NCBI GenBank assembly: GCA_947500545.1
Contig: CANMSO010000002.1
Location: 558,001 to 622,000 of the forward strand
Length of the DNA stretch: 64,000 nucleotides
From: an uncultured Aquimarina sp.
GTDB lineage: Bacteria; Bacteroidota; Bacteroidia; Flavobacteriales; Flavobacteriaceae
Reading direction: 5' to 3'
Made by a program: the position numbers and the translations under genes. This document shows, in pieces, positions 1 through 8,836 of this stretch (its first letter is position 1; the number at the start of each line of letters is the position of its first letter). The notes beneath the pieces were generated by a model. The model was not told the origin of the DNA. It saw only the letters and a list, made by a program, of their open reading frames with translations, and did no database searches.

Positions 1-1
1 C

Positions 2-2110
2 TTAGTTGACCTAGATGGTAATGATAATCTTTCAGGAATCCGTTGGTACGAACTTAGACAGACTGGTGATAATCAACCTTGGACAATTTTCCAGGAAGGA
101 ACCTATGTACAGCCAGATGGTTTAAGTGCTTTTTCTGGTACTATGGCAATGGATGCTCAAGGTAATATTGGACTGGGGTATACTGTTGTTAGTACATCAA
201 CGTTTCCTTCATTACGTTATACAGGTAGGCTTGCAAGTGACCCTCTAGGAACTATGACTCTTGCAGAACAAGTAGGTGTTAATGGTACTCAATCAGATCC
301 ATCTTCACGATATGGAGATTATTCACATATGACAGTGGATCCAACAGATGATATGACTTTTTGGTTTACAGGAGAGTATTTTGATAGTGGTTTTAGAAAG
401 AATCATGTAGTAGCCTTCAAACTGGAGCCAGATACTCCAGATACTGAAGCGCCAACCGTACCGACTAATTTAAGTGCTTCATCGGTTACAGAATCTTCTT
501 TAACGCTTAGTTGGGATCCTTCTACTGATAATATTGGTGTAACTGGTTATGATGTATCTCAGGATGGTGTTGTAATAGGTACTGTTGCAGGTACTAGTAT
601 TGATGTTTCTGGGTTAACAGCCAGTACTTCTTATGATTTCTCTGTTGTAGCAAAAGACGCTGCAGGAAATGAATCAGCGGCTAGTGCAACCTTAACAGTA
701 ACTACATTAGCTCCGGATACTGAAGCTCCTTCAGTGCCTGCTAACTTGGTGGCATCAAATGTTGCTTCTAGTCAAGTTACTATTAGTTGGGATGCTTCTA
801 CAGATAATGTAGGAGTTACAGAATATGATGTTTTACAGGATGGGGTTGTTGTTGATACAGTTTCAGGAACTTCTGCAACTATTACAGGTTTAAGCTCAGA
901 AACAACTTATTCATTTACAGTTGTGGCAAAAGATGCAGCTGGAAACGCATCAGCAGCAAGTAGCGCGCTTAGTGTAACTACGACAGCAGCTTCTGGTTGT
1001 TTAAATGGTGTTGCAGCTCCATATAATGAAAGTTTCGAAAGTGGATTAGGAGCTTGGACTCAGGATGCTGGAGATGACCTTAATTGGACAAGGGATGCTA
1101 ATGGTACTCCGTCTAGAAATACGGGACCATCAAGTGCTGCTGACGGAACATTCTATCTTTTTGTAGAGGCGTCAGGAAATGGTACAGGATATCCTAATAA
1201 ACGTGCAATCCTTAACTCACCTTGTTTTGATCTTGGAGCGGCAACTGCGGCTACATTCTCTTTCGAATATCATATGTTTGGAGCAAATGACTTTGGATCT
1301 TTAGATCTTGAGGCAAGTAATGATGAAGGAGTAACATGGACTAGTATTTGGAACAGAACCGGAAACCAAGGAAACTCTTGGCAAACTGCAACAGTTGATC
1401 TAGGAGCTTATGTTGGTACTGGTGTGCAATTACGTTTCAATCGTTTAACAGGTGGTACTTGGAGAGCAGATGCTGCAATTGATAATGTTGCTTTAACAGC
1501 TAATGGTGATCCAGGTGGTAACTGTGCTGATAGCGATTTAACATTAAGCATTACTCTTGATAATTACCCACAAGAAACATCTTGGACGGTAACAGATTCT
1601 GGTGGTACTACAGTAGCTTCAGAGAGTTATTCTACTGCAAACCCTGATGGATCTACAGTCACTGAAACAATCAGCGGATTGGCATCTGGTACATATACAT
1701 TTACTATTTTCGATTCTTTTGGTGATGGTATTTGCTGTGGATTTGGTAATGGATCATATACATTATCAAGTAGTGCAGGAACTATCGTGTCTGGTGGAGA
1801 ATTTAATAGCTCAGAGGCAACAGATTTCTGTGTTGAAGGAGGAGCTAGAACTTTAGATACTTATCCACTATCAGATCTTGATGCTAATCAGAAATTATTT
1901 ATGATATATCCTGTTCCAACTGAAAATATATTAAATATTTCAGTAGGTAAAACTCCTCTTCAAAATGTAGAGATTTTCTCTATGTACGGTCAGAGAGTAT
2001 ATCAAGGAACTACAAATCAAATTGATGTGAGTAGACTTCCTTCAGGAACATACTTTGCCAGAATAACTGGTAAAGAGATTATGGTTACTAGAGCATTTAC
2101 TAAAAGGTAA
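2..2110 (+). CDS. Secreted multidomain T9SS cargo protein, C-terminal part (partial)
   Basis: The frame is open from base 2, so the gene begins left of the window; the first visible ATG at 143 is internal. Visible domains in order, numbered from that ATG: a stretch of unassigned ectodomain, two fibronectin type III domains (about 100-190 and 195-282, both starting D-T-E-A-P and carrying the A-K-D-A-A-G-N motif), a MAM-like or jellyroll domain (about 287-455, N-E-S-F-E-S-G start), a Cys-containing domain with the F-G-D-G-I-C-C motif (about 460-565), and a T9SS type A sorting domain (last 75 residues, with Y-P-V-P and L-P-S-G-T-Y-F). The protein is therefore predicted to cross the outer membrane through the type IX system. 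The missing N-terminus could be catalytic; what remains looks like accessory and binding modules. Confidence 0.85.
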   Translation, partial: LVDLDGNDNLSGIRWYELRQTGDNQPWTIFQEGTYVQPDGLSAFSGTMAMDAQGNIGLGYTVVSTSTFPSLRYTGRLASDPLGTMTLAEQVGVNGTQSDPSSRYGDYSHMTVDPTDDMTFWFTGEYFDSGFRKNHVVAFKLEPDTPDTEAPTVPTNLSASSVTESSLTLSWDPSTDNIGVTGYDVSQDGVVIGTVAGTSIDVSGLTASTSYDFSVVAKDAAGNESAASATLTVTTLAPDTEAPSVPANLVASNVASSQVTISWDASTDNVGVTEYDVLQDGVVVDTVSGTSATITGLSSETTYSFTVVAKDAAGNASAASSALSVTTTAASGCLNGVAAPYNESFESGLGAWTQDAGDDLNWTRDANGTPSRNTGPSSAADGTFYLFVEASGNGTGYPNKRAILNSPCFDLGAATAATFSFEYHMFGANDFGSLDLEASNDEGVTWTSIWNRTGNQGNSWQTATVDLGAYVGTGVQLRFNRLTGGTWRADAAIDNVALTANGDPGGNCADSDLTLSITLDNYPQETSWTVTDSGGTTVASESYSTANPDGSTVTETISGLASGTYTFTIFDSFGDGICCGFGNGSYTLSSSAGTIVSGGEFNSSEATDFCVEGGARTLDTYPLSDLDANQKLFMIYPVPTENILNISVGKTPLQNVEIFSMYGQRVYQGTTNQIDVSRLPSGTYFARITGKEIMVTRAFTKR

Positions 2111-2141
2111 CATTGCTCCGTAATATAATATAATTAGTTTT

Positions 2142-2174
2142 AGAGGCTATCTGTTAAGATAGCCTCTTTTTTTT
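2142..2174 (+). terminator. Rho-independent terminator after the T9SS protein gene
   Basis: A perfect 10-bp stem (2142-2151 with 2158-2167) closes a 6-nt loop and runs into a T tract of about ten. It lies 32 bp after the stop codon. Confidence 0.85.
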
Positions 2175-2212
2175 ATTAATCTGTCAAGATGATAGCGTCT
2201 CGAGAATTATAC

Positions 2213-2220
2213 TATTTTTG
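2213..2220 (+). promoter_or_regulatory. Putative -7 box for dnaG (TATTTTTG)
   Basis: TATTTTTG matches the Bacteroidota -7 consensus TAnnTTTG and ends 25 bp before the dnaG ATG. I see no clear TTTG -33 box, so the call rests on the -7 match and the position between a terminator and a gene start. Confidence 0.45.
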
Positions 2221-2245
2221 TTGTTGAAATTAGATATATTCTTAA

Positions 2246-4207
2246 ATGATTCACAAGTCTACCATAGATGCTGTATTTGAAACCGCTCGTTTAGAAGAGG
2301 TGATAGGTGACTTTGTGCAGTTAAAAAAAGCTGGTAGTAATTTTAAAGGATTAAGTCCCTTTAGTGATGAAAGAACGCCATCTTTTATGGTTTCTCCTGT
2401 AAAGCAGATTTGGAAGGATTTTTCAAGTGGAAAAGGAGGTAATGTTGTTGCCTTTTTAATGGAGCATGAGCATTTTACGTACCCTGAAGCTATAAAATAT
2501 TTAGCCAAAAAATATAATATTGAGGTAGAAGAGACGGAGCAGACAGATGAACAAAAGCAACATGCAGATGAAAGAGAAAGCATGTATTTGGTTAGTGAAT
2601 TTGCTAATACCTTTTTTCAGAATTCATTACATAAGACAGAACAAGGCAAGGCAATAGGGCTTACGTATTTCAAAGAAAGAGGATTTACGGAAGAAACAAT
2701 AAAAAAGTTTGGATTAGGGTATTCCCCAGATTCCTGGGATGCATTTACTGCAGAAGCATTAAGAAAGGCGTATAAGCTTGAATATCTTGAAAAAACAGGA
2801 CTAACAATTGTTAAGGAAGAAAAACAGTTTGATCGATTCAAGGGAAGAGTAATGTTCCCTATTCAATCTATGTCTGGAAGAGTTTTGGGTTTTGGAGGTA
2901 GAATTCTTACTAACGAAAAAAAGGCTGCTAAATACCTTAATTCACCAGAAAGTGATATCTATCATAAAAGTAAAGTGCTTTATGGTATTTATCATGCTAA
3001 GCAGGCTATTGCAAAGGAAGATAATTGTTATCTGGTCGAAGGATATACAGATGTTATTCAATTTAATCAAACTGGTGTAAGTAATGTGGTTTCCTCTTCA
3101 GGAACGGCTCTTACGTCTGATCAAATAAGATTAATAAGTAGGCTTACAAAAAATATTACGGTACTCTTTGATAGTGATGCCGCAGGAATGCGTGCATCTA
3201 TAAGAGGGATAGACTTGATTCTTGAACAAGGAATGAATGTAAAAGTTTGCAGTTTTCCCGACGGCGAAGATCCAGATAGTTTTGCAAAGGAAAATACGCT
3301 AGAGGAGCTTGCTTTGTATCTTCAAGAAAATGTACAGGATTTTATTAGTTTTAAAGCATCATTATTACAAAAAGAGTCTAAGAACGACCCAATTAAAAAA
3401 GCCGAATTGATTAGAGATATGGTTACTAGTATCTCAAAAATCCCAGATGTAATCAAAAGAGAAATATATGTAAGAGAGTGTTCTCGTATTATGGATATTT
3501 CTGAAGATGTACTTTTTGATACTTTGGCACAAATGCGTAATGTAGATGTAAAGGATCAACGCAAGCAGCAAAAAAAAGAACAAAAGTCACTGGAGATTGT
3601 AAAATCTGAAACTCAAAAATCTCCTAAGATTAACGAGCAGTATGAATTGGAACGAAAGGTGATTGAGATTTTATTGCTTTATGGGCAACGAGAAGAAGAA
3701 TTTGAAGATTTAATCTTGAAGGAAAACGATGACGGAGAACTCGTTCTTGAGCCGGAAGTTCACAAAGCAAAAGTTTTTGAGAAAGTGTACTTGGATCTGC
3801 AAGATGATGAAATAGAATTTACTCATGATAATTTCAAGGGAGTATACACTATATTAATAGAAGCATTACACCAAGGTGATGATTTTAAAATTGAAAACTT
3901 CATTAACCATATCGCTCCAGAAATAGCCTCAGAAATCACTGAAATAATGATGAATGAGGAGCGATATTTGCTTCATAGGTGGGTAGATATGGAGATTCAT
4001 GTAAAAAAGAAGGACTATACCGTATCCCAATATGTTAGTGATATTATTTTAAATTTACGAAGATTCTTAATCAACAGAAAAGTAGAAGAGCTCTCACAAG
4101 AAGTGAAAGCTCAAAATACAGATGATAATCAAGAATCTATGCAAGATATCATGGATTATCTTTCCTTAAAAAGAATATTATCTGAAAAACTAAATCGCGT
4201 GGTTTAG
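2246..4207 (+). CDS. dnaG: DNA primase DnaG
   Basis: Primase that makes RNA primers for chromosome replication, acting with the replicative helicase. The 653-residue length fits. An N-terminal zinc-finger-like domain (about 1-95) is followed by the catalytic core with the TOPRIM motifs E265-G-Y-T-D and D309-S-D, which bind the catalytic metal, and a helical C-terminal region that would bind helicase. Oddly, the four zinc ligands of the CHC2 finger are absent: the usual C-P-F-H is S37-P-F-S40, and the second pair is D58 and S61. The fold-defining residues between them (R-T-P-S-F, G-G-N-V-V-A-F) remain. The 3' end overlaps the convergent response regulator by 4 bp. Confidence 0.95.
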   Translation: MIHKSTIDAVFETARLEEVIGDFVQLKKAGSNFKGLSPFSDERTPSFMVSPVKQIWKDFSSGKGGNVVAFLMEHEHFTYPEAIKYLAKKYNIEVEETEQTDEQKQHADERESMYLVSEFANTFFQNSLHKTEQGKAIGLTYFKERGFTEETIKKFGLGYSPDSWDAFTAEALRKAYKLEYLEKTGLTIVKEEKQFDRFKGRVMFPIQSMSGRVLGFGGRILTNEKKAAKYLNSPESDIYHKSKVLYGIYHAKQAIAKEDNCYLVEGYTDVIQFNQTGVSNVVSSSGTALTSDQIRLISRLTKNITVLFDSDAAGMRASIRGIDLILEQGMNVKVCSFPDGEDPDSFAKENTLEELALYLQENVQDFISFKASLLQKESKNDPIKKAELIRDMVTSISKIPDVIKREIYVRECSRIMDISEDVLFDTLAQMRNVDVKDQRKQQKKEQKSLEIVKSETQKSPKINEQYELERKVIEILLLYGQREEEFEDLILKENDDGELVLEPEVHKAKVFEKVYLDLQDDEIEFTHDNFKGVYTILIEALHQGDDFKIENFINHIAPEIASEITEIMMNEERYLLHRWVDMEIHVKKKDYTVSQYVSDIILNLRRFLINRKVEELSQEVKAQNTDDNQESMQDIMDYLSLKRILSEKLNRVV

Positions 4208-4836
4208 TTAATATGTAATAGTCTGGATTGATGTATTAAATCGGCAAGATTATCTACTTTTAATTTTTTCAGCAACCTGGTTTTATAGGTACTAACTGTT
4301 TTTTCATTAATAGATAATGTAGTTGCAATATCTTTGTTTCGTTTACCCGAAGATAAAAGATTAAGTACCTCTATTTCACGGGATGATAGCTTCTTATACT
4401 TTACAACCATGTTGTTTTCATTAGCATTTCCATTCGCTAATTGCTGTGTTAGATTGTCGTTTAAGTATATTCCACCTCTTGCAACACGTTCGATTGCTTT
4501 TTTAAGTATTTTAGTGGGTACAGTTTTAGATAAATAGGCAGAAGCCCCAGCTTTTATTGCGCTTAAAGCATACATTTCTTCTGGATGTGAGCTAAAAATA
4601 ATAACTTTTATACCAACAAATTCTTTCTTGATGGTTCTTAATGCCATGATCCCATTGATCTGTGGCAAGTCTAACTCCATGATGAGTACGTCGGGAGTGT
4701 CGGATTTAAGAACATCATACATTTCGTTTCCGTTACTTACTTTAGCAATGATCTCATAATCTTCAGAGTTGCGAAATAAAGAAACGATCCCTTTCCTGGT
4801 AATTGGATGATGGTCGGCTATTAGTACGGTTGTCAT
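4204..4836 (-). CDS. NarL/FixJ-type response regulator with an altered receiver site
   Basis: 210 residues: an N-terminal CheY-like receiver (about 1-120) and a C-terminal LuxR-type helix-turn-helix (about 145-205; S-S-R-E-I-E-V-L and the I-A-T-T-L-S-I-N-E-K-T-V recognition segment). It should bind DNA and control transcription; no partner kinase lies nearby. In the receiver, the usual phosphoacceptor Asp is Glu54 (I-M-E-L-D-L-P), and the second residue of the acidic pair is His9 (A-D-H-H-P), while the conserved Lys of Y-L-S-K is kept. Glu at this position often mimics the phosphorylated state, so the protein may be constitutively active or regulated without phosphorylation. Targets are unknown. 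It is convergent with dnaG. Confidence 0.9.
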   Translation of the reverse strand: MTTVLIADHHPITRKGIVSLFRNSEDYEIIAKVSNGNEMYDVLKSDTPDVLIMELDLPQINGIMALRTIKKEFVGIKVIIFSSHPEEMYALSAIKAGASAYLSKTVPTKILKKAIERVARGGIYLNDNLTQQLANGNANENNMVVKYKKLSSREIEVLNLLSSGKRNKDIATTLSINEKTVSTYKTRLLKKLKVDNLADLIHQSRLLHIN

Positions 4837-4976
4837 TCTTGTTTACGATTGTTAACGTTAGATTAAATTAATATTTAACATTCTTCAGGCTAGGGGTAAT
4901 TTATAATCTTTGTGCAAAATTACTAAGAACTAGCCCTTGTAAACTTTTTTTTATTGATTTATCGATAAAGTGTTGA

Positions 4977-5765
4977 TTATAACAGACTAACGGGTATTTT
5001 ACAGACCGGTATAGGGTTCATTTTATGCTGATTTACGGTATTTAGACGAGTGTAAATTTTAAAAACTTCAAGTTGTCGACCTTCGAAATCATTATTGTTT
5101 TTACCTTCATCTTTCATTTTCATAGCCCATTCTAATTCATCATAACTAGCTCCAATTTGATCTTCATCACTTCTGCTATCGCCAAACAGTCCATCAGTTG
5201 GAGCGGCTAATTGAATTGATTTTGGAACAGAAAGAGATTCGCTCAATTCGTATACTTCGCTTTTAAGAAGATCAGCAATTGGACTAAGATCTACCCCGCC
5301 ATCTCCATATTTAGTATAAAAACCAACACCAAAATCCTCGACTTTGTTTCCGGTACCAGCTACCAAATATTTGTGTAATCCTGCAAAATAATATAATGTA
5401 GACATTCTTAATCGAGCTCGCGTATTTGCCAGAGATAAGTTTAGTTGAGCACTTGGATCTGTAGTTGGTACTGCAGATTTGAACTCTTCAAATACAGGTG
5501 TAAGGTCAACTCTAATATCTGATACGTTCGAAAATCTTTCTTTTAATTGGGCAATGTGCTCTTGTGCCCTAGTAACTTGACTTTGTGCTTGATGAATTGG
5601 CATTTCAACACAAAGAGTTTTTAAACCTGTTTTTGCACATAGAGAAGAAGTAACTGCACTATCAATCCCTCCGCTCACACCAACTACAAAACCATCTATA
5701 TTAGCTTTGGTTGCATATTCTTTTAGCCAATTCGTGATATGATCAATTACTTTTTCTGTCTGCAT
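4977..5765 (-). CDS. nadE: NAD(+) synthase, ammonia-dependent
   Basis: Last step of NAD biosynthesis: ATP-dependent amidation of deamido-NAD. The 262 residues contain the N-type ATP pyrophosphatase loop S-G-G-I-D-S (about 31-36) and the conserved G-T-G-N-K-V-E-D and K-Y-G-D-G-G-V-D segments. No glutaminase (nitrilase) domain is present, so free ammonia should be the nitrogen donor. It is divergent from gldB, with 60 bp between the start codons, which suggests back-to-back promoters. Confidence 0.95.
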   Translation of the reverse strand: MQTEKVIDHITNWLKEYATKANIDGFVVGVSGGIDSAVTSSLCAKTGLKTLCVEMPIHQAQSQVTRAQEHIAQLKERFSNVSDIRVDLTPVFEEFKSAVPTTDPSAQLNLSLANTRARLRMSTLYYFAGLHKYLVAGTGNKVEDFGVGFYTKYGDGGVDLSPIADLLKSEVYELSESLSVPKSIQLAAPTDGLFGDSRSDEDQIGASYDELEWAMKMKDEGKNNNDFEGRQLEVFKIYTRLNTVNQHKMNPIPVCKIPVSLL

Positions 5766-5793
5766 ATTTTTATTTTTAATAGATTCTTTAATT

Positions 5794-5801
5794 TAACTTT
5801 G
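5794..5801 (+). promoter_or_regulatory. Putative -7 box for gldB (TAACTTTG)
   Basis: TAACTTTG is a full match to TAnnTTTG, 24 bp before the first gldB ATG, inside the nadE-gldB divergent gap. No good -33 partner is visible. Confidence 0.5.
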
Positions 5802-5825
5802 CGATCATAAAATTAATAAAAAAAG

Positions 5826-6845
5826 ATGGCGTTCTTAAGGAATAGAAATTATTTAAAAGGATATTATAATTTGAGTATGAATTCTGCAGGTTTTTTAAAA
5901 TTTATCATGCTTTTTTGCTTTTTATGTTCATGTAAAAATGAAAATAAAGTTGAAAACGAAATTGCTGAAATCCCCGTTAGTATAGAAATAGAACGTTTTG
6001 ATCAATCGTTTGCTGATTTAACAGAAGAAAATTTACCGACTCTAAAAGCTGATTACCCTTTCTTGTTTTCAAAAAAGTATGCAGATACTACGTGGATTAA
6101 TAAATCTAAGGACACAATACAATTAGAATTAAATAAAGAAGTTGCAAATGCTTTTTCAGATCTTTCTGAGGAGAAGGAGTATCTTCGTAAACTTTTTCAG
6201 CATATTAAATTTTACTTTCCAGAGATTAAAGAGCCAAGGGTTGTAACTATTACTTCGGATGTTGATTATCGTAATAAAGTGGTGCTTTCAAAAGGATTAA
6301 TAATTGTAGCTTTAGATACTTATTTAGGAAAGGATCATCATTTTTATGAAGGGATTCAGAAATATATAAAACAAAATTTTGAAAGAGATCAAATCCTACC
6401 GGATGTAGCTTCTATGTATGCCAAAAACCTTGTGGGCCCAATAAGAGATAGAACCTTTTTGGGTAATCTTGTGTCTTTTGGAAAAGAACTATATCTTAAA
6501 GATCTGTTCATTCCGGATTTTGAAGATGCCCAAAAAATGGGCTATTCTGCGAGTCAATATCAGTGGGTTGTAGCTAATGAGTCAGAAATATGGAGATATT
6601 TTATAGATAGACAATTGCTATACAGTACGGATAGTGATCTTTTACCCAGATTTTTATACCCTGGACCTTTTTCTAAGTTTTATTTAGAAGAAATTGATAA
6701 AGAAGCTCCAGATCGAGTGGGACAATATATCGGGTGGAGAATTGTAGCATCGTATATGAAAAATAACAATGTATCTTTGCGCCAATTATTATTGGCAGAT
6801 GCCGAAACGATTTTTAATAATTCAAAATATAAACCTGCAAAATAA
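5826..6845 (+). CDS. gldB: Gliding motility lipoprotein GldB
   Basis: Lipoprotein required for gliding motility in Flavobacterium johnsoniae; its exact biochemical role is unclear. The N-terminus carries a hydrophobic stretch ending in the lipobox L-C-S-C (Cys36). Two starts are possible: ATG 5826, giving 339 residues with a long n-region, or ATG 5877 (residue 18), which gives a more ordinary lipoprotein signal; I cannot decide between them. The body matches the GldB family (I-E-R-F-D near the mature start, then the long family domain). The stop codon shares one base with the gldC start (TAATG), so the two are translationally coupled. nadE upstream is a neighbour often seen with gldBC. Confidence 0.9.
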   Translation: MAFLRNRNYLKGYYNLSMNSAGFLKFIMLFCFLCSCKNENKVENEIAEIPVSIEIERFDQSFADLTEENLPTLKADYPFLFSKKYADTTWINKSKDTIQLELNKEVANAFSDLSEEKEYLRKLFQHIKFYFPEIKEPRVVTITSDVDYRNKVVLSKGLIIVALDTYLGKDHHFYEGIQKYIKQNFERDQILPDVASMYAKNLVGPIRDRTFLGNLVSFGKELYLKDLFIPDFEDAQKMGYSASQYQWVVANESEIWRYFIDRQLLYSTDSDLLPRFLYPGPFSKFYLEEIDKEAPDRVGQYIGWRIVASYMKNNNVSLRQLLLADAETIFNNSKYKPAK

Positions 6846-7183
6846 TGGCAAACGTACATAAATCTGAGATCAGAATAGATATTGAGTTAGATGATAACCG
6901 TATTCCTGAGAAATTAAAATGGACAGCAAAAGACGGTGGTGTAGAAAATGAAGAGACCAAGGCAATGCTATTGTCTGTTTGGGATAGTAAAAATAAAGAA
7001 AGCCTTCGTATTGATTTATGGACCAAAGATATGCCTGTAGATGAGATGAAGATCTTTTTTCATCAAACACTTGTGGCTATGAGCGATACTTTTCATAGAG
7101 CTACGCAGGACGAGAAGATGTCTGCAACTATGAAGGATTTTTGTGATTATTTTGCTGAAAAATTAGAGCTTGTTAAAAAATAA
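6845..7183 (+). CDS. gldC: Gliding motility protein GldC
   Basis: 112 residues with no signal peptide, so cytoplasmic. It matches GldC in length, in its position directly after gldB, and in family features such as I-D-I-E-L-D-D-N-R-I-P near the N-terminus and the D-F-C-D-Y-F-A-E C-terminus. In F. johnsoniae, gldC mutants glide less well but are not abolished, so it is an accessory gliding component. Its start overlaps the gldB stop by one base. Confidence 0.9.
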   Translation: MANVHKSEIRIDIELDDNRIPEKLKWTAKDGGVENEETKAMLLSVWDSKNKESLRIDLWTKDMPVDEMKIFFHQTLVAMSDTFHRATQDEKMSATMKDFCDYFAEKLELVKK

Positions 7184-7205
7184 TGTTTTAGTTACGATTT
7201 GATTT

Positions 7206-7238
7206 AAAAAAAATGTTAGCTAGCTAACATTTTTTTTG
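7206..7238. terminator. Symmetric terminator hairpin after gldBC
   Basis: A-tract, ATGTTAGC, TA, GCTAACAT, T-tract: an almost perfect palindrome of about 15 bp per arm, starting 22 bp after the gldC stop. The A and T tracts make it competent on either strand. Confidence 0.85.
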
Positions 7239-7311
7239 TTTTAAAAGGAATATTTTAACTATTTAAAATATTACACAAATATTCTTATTTATTAACTAAA
7301 TCAATTCTAAA

Positions 7312-8379
7312 ATGAAAACAACATTACCTCGCGTAAATCTATCTCTAAAGATAGTTTATGCTCTTCTTTTTTTTATTGGAACAACATACACTGGGTTTGC
7401 CCAGAAAAACCCTGTCAGTCCTGTTGAAAATTTAGCAGCAGTAACAGTTCGTAATGGTGCTATTGATGGAGGAGAAATTGTCGGTGGTCCTTTCGCATTT
7501 TGTGTAGATGGGGATGCAGATTTTGTAAGTGGTATTACCCTCTCTGGTAATTCGCAAGTGGCTAATTCAGCTTGGATTGTTACGGATGATCAAGGGGTTA
7601 TACTCGGGCTTCCTGAAGTTTTAGGGCAGTTAGAAATGGTAAATTTTGATGATGCGGGAGTTGGAGTATGTTTGATCTGGCATTTAAGTTATGCAAATGG
7701 TCTAACAGGATTAGAGCCAGGTAATAATGCATTAACCGATTTATCGGGAATATATGATTTGTCAAATTCTATCAGCGTGACACGCAATGCGCCTGATGGT
7801 GGAGAAATTATAGGAGGCCCATTTAGTTTTACAGTAGATGGGGTTCCAGACTTTGTAAGCGGAGTTTCAGTCTCTGGTAGCTCAGGTAGTAATGCTTCCT
7901 GGGTGATTACTGATGATCAAGGTACGATTCTAGGATTGCCTCCAACAGTTGAAGCATTAGAAGGGGTTGATTTTGATGGCGCTGGAGTTGGCACCTGTTT
8001 GATTTGGTATATTCGTTATGAAGATGGTCTGGAAGGTTTAGTACCAGGAAACAATGCGCTAACAGATTTATCAGGATGTTATGATTTATCAAATTCGATA
8101 GAGGTGGTTCGTAATGAACAAATAGAGTTAAATGTTGTTGTTTTTCCTAACCCGGCATCTAGATTTGCATACATAATCATAAGGAGCGTTGTTAGTAGTG
8201 ATCCAACAGTGCAATTATTTGACATGTCTGGAAACCCTGCGGATGTAGAAATATTTCAAAGAAGAAATTTTGCGCGAATTAATGTAAGTAATTTACAGCC
8301 TGGAATATATATGGCCATGATAAGGGATAATATTACCGGGGCTTCTGCTGTTAGGCAAATTGTGGTTAGAAGTCGATAA
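7312..8379 (+). CDS. Secreted T9SS protein built from two ~110-residue repeats
   Basis: 355 residues. A signal peptide (about 1-30, ending G-F-A-Q) is followed by two tandem copies of one domain (about 47-158 and 159-268). Each copy carries D-G-G-E-I-[VI]-G-G-P-F, V-D-G, D-F-V-S-G, W-[IV]-[VI]-T-D-D-Q-G, G-[VT]-C-L-I-W and P-G-N-N-A-L-T-D-L-S-G. A T9SS type A sorting domain follows (about 272-355, with F-P-N-P and L-Q-P-G-I-Y). I recognise the repeat type from other Bacteroidota exported proteins but know of no assigned function; a surface adhesive or binding role is only inference. It sits alone between two strong hairpins. Confidence 0.8.
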   Translation: MKTTLPRVNLSLKIVYALLFFIGTTYTGFAQKNPVSPVENLAAVTVRNGAIDGGEIVGGPFAFCVDGDADFVSGITLSGNSQVANSAWIVTDDQGVILGLPEVLGQLEMVNFDDAGVGVCLIWHLSYANGLTGLEPGNNALTDLSGIYDLSNSISVTRNAPDGGEIIGGPFSFTVDGVPDFVSGVSVSGSSGSNASWVITDDQGTILGLPPTVEALEGVDFDGAGVGTCLIWYIRYEDGLEGLVPGNNALTDLSGCYDLSNSIEVVRNEQIELNVVVFPNPASRFAYIIIRSVVSSDPTVQLFDMSGNPADVEIFQRRNFARINVSNLQPGIYMAMIRDNITGASAVRQIVVRSR

Positions 8380-8413
8380 TAATTTAGGGTCAGAAACGAT
8401 AGTTTAATTTTTA

Positions 8414-8449
8414 AAGAAGAGTTGCAACAAAACTGTTGCAACTCTTCTT
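8414..8449. terminator. Long perfect hairpin after the repeat protein gene
   Basis: A perfect 16-bp stem (8414-8429 with 8434-8449) closes an AAAC tetraloop. It lies 35 bp after the stop. The following T run is weak (TTAATAATT), so termination may depend on stem stability, or the hairpin may protect the mRNA 3' end. Confidence 0.65.
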
Positions 8450-8467
8450 AATAATTGTCATTTATAA

Positions 8468-8836
8468 GTGGAAACTTTGATTTTTATTTACAATGCGAAG
8501 TCAGATTTTTGGAGCAAATCTCTAGACATGGCACATAAAATTATAAGCCCAGATACATATGCTTGTTATCTTTGTAGTTTGACTCATGATAGTTTTTCTG
8601 AAAAAGAAATCTGGAAGAGTTTTAGAGAAAAATCAAGTGTTGAGCTCATTTTTATGTATAAAAATGAATTTCTAAAGAAGTATCCAGGTGATAAAGAATA
8701 TGATTTTCCAATGATTCTTCAAGAACAACAACAGAGGTTTGCTATACTTTTAGATTCTAAAAAAATTACTTCTTTTAAGTCGGTAGAAGAATTGATTGTG
8801 ACATTACAGAAGAAAATTTCAACTAAGAAATTTTAA
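8468..8836 (+). CDS. Conserved small protein of unknown function
   Basis: 122 residues from a GTG start at 8468; no better ATG exists in frame near the start. It has no signal peptide or membrane segment. The N-terminal L-I-F-I-Y-N-A-K-S-D-F-W and C-Y-L-C-S-L segments look like a small alpha/beta fold resembling thioredoxin-like DCC proteins, but I cannot assign it. Its 3' end overlaps the convergent engB by 14 bp. It stands between a strong hairpin and engB, so it is probably transcribed alone. Confidence 0.65.
   Translation: METLIFIYNAKSDFWSKSLDMAHKIISPDTYACYLCSLTHDSFSEKEIWKSFREKSSVELIFMYKNEFLKKYPGDKEYDFPMILQEQQQRFAILLDSKKITSFKSVEELIVTLQKKISTKKF

Noticed and set aside
4834..4976. Possible small RNA or riboswitch upstream of the response regulator
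   Set aside because: AT-rich, with no stable hairpin or conserved motif that I can see.
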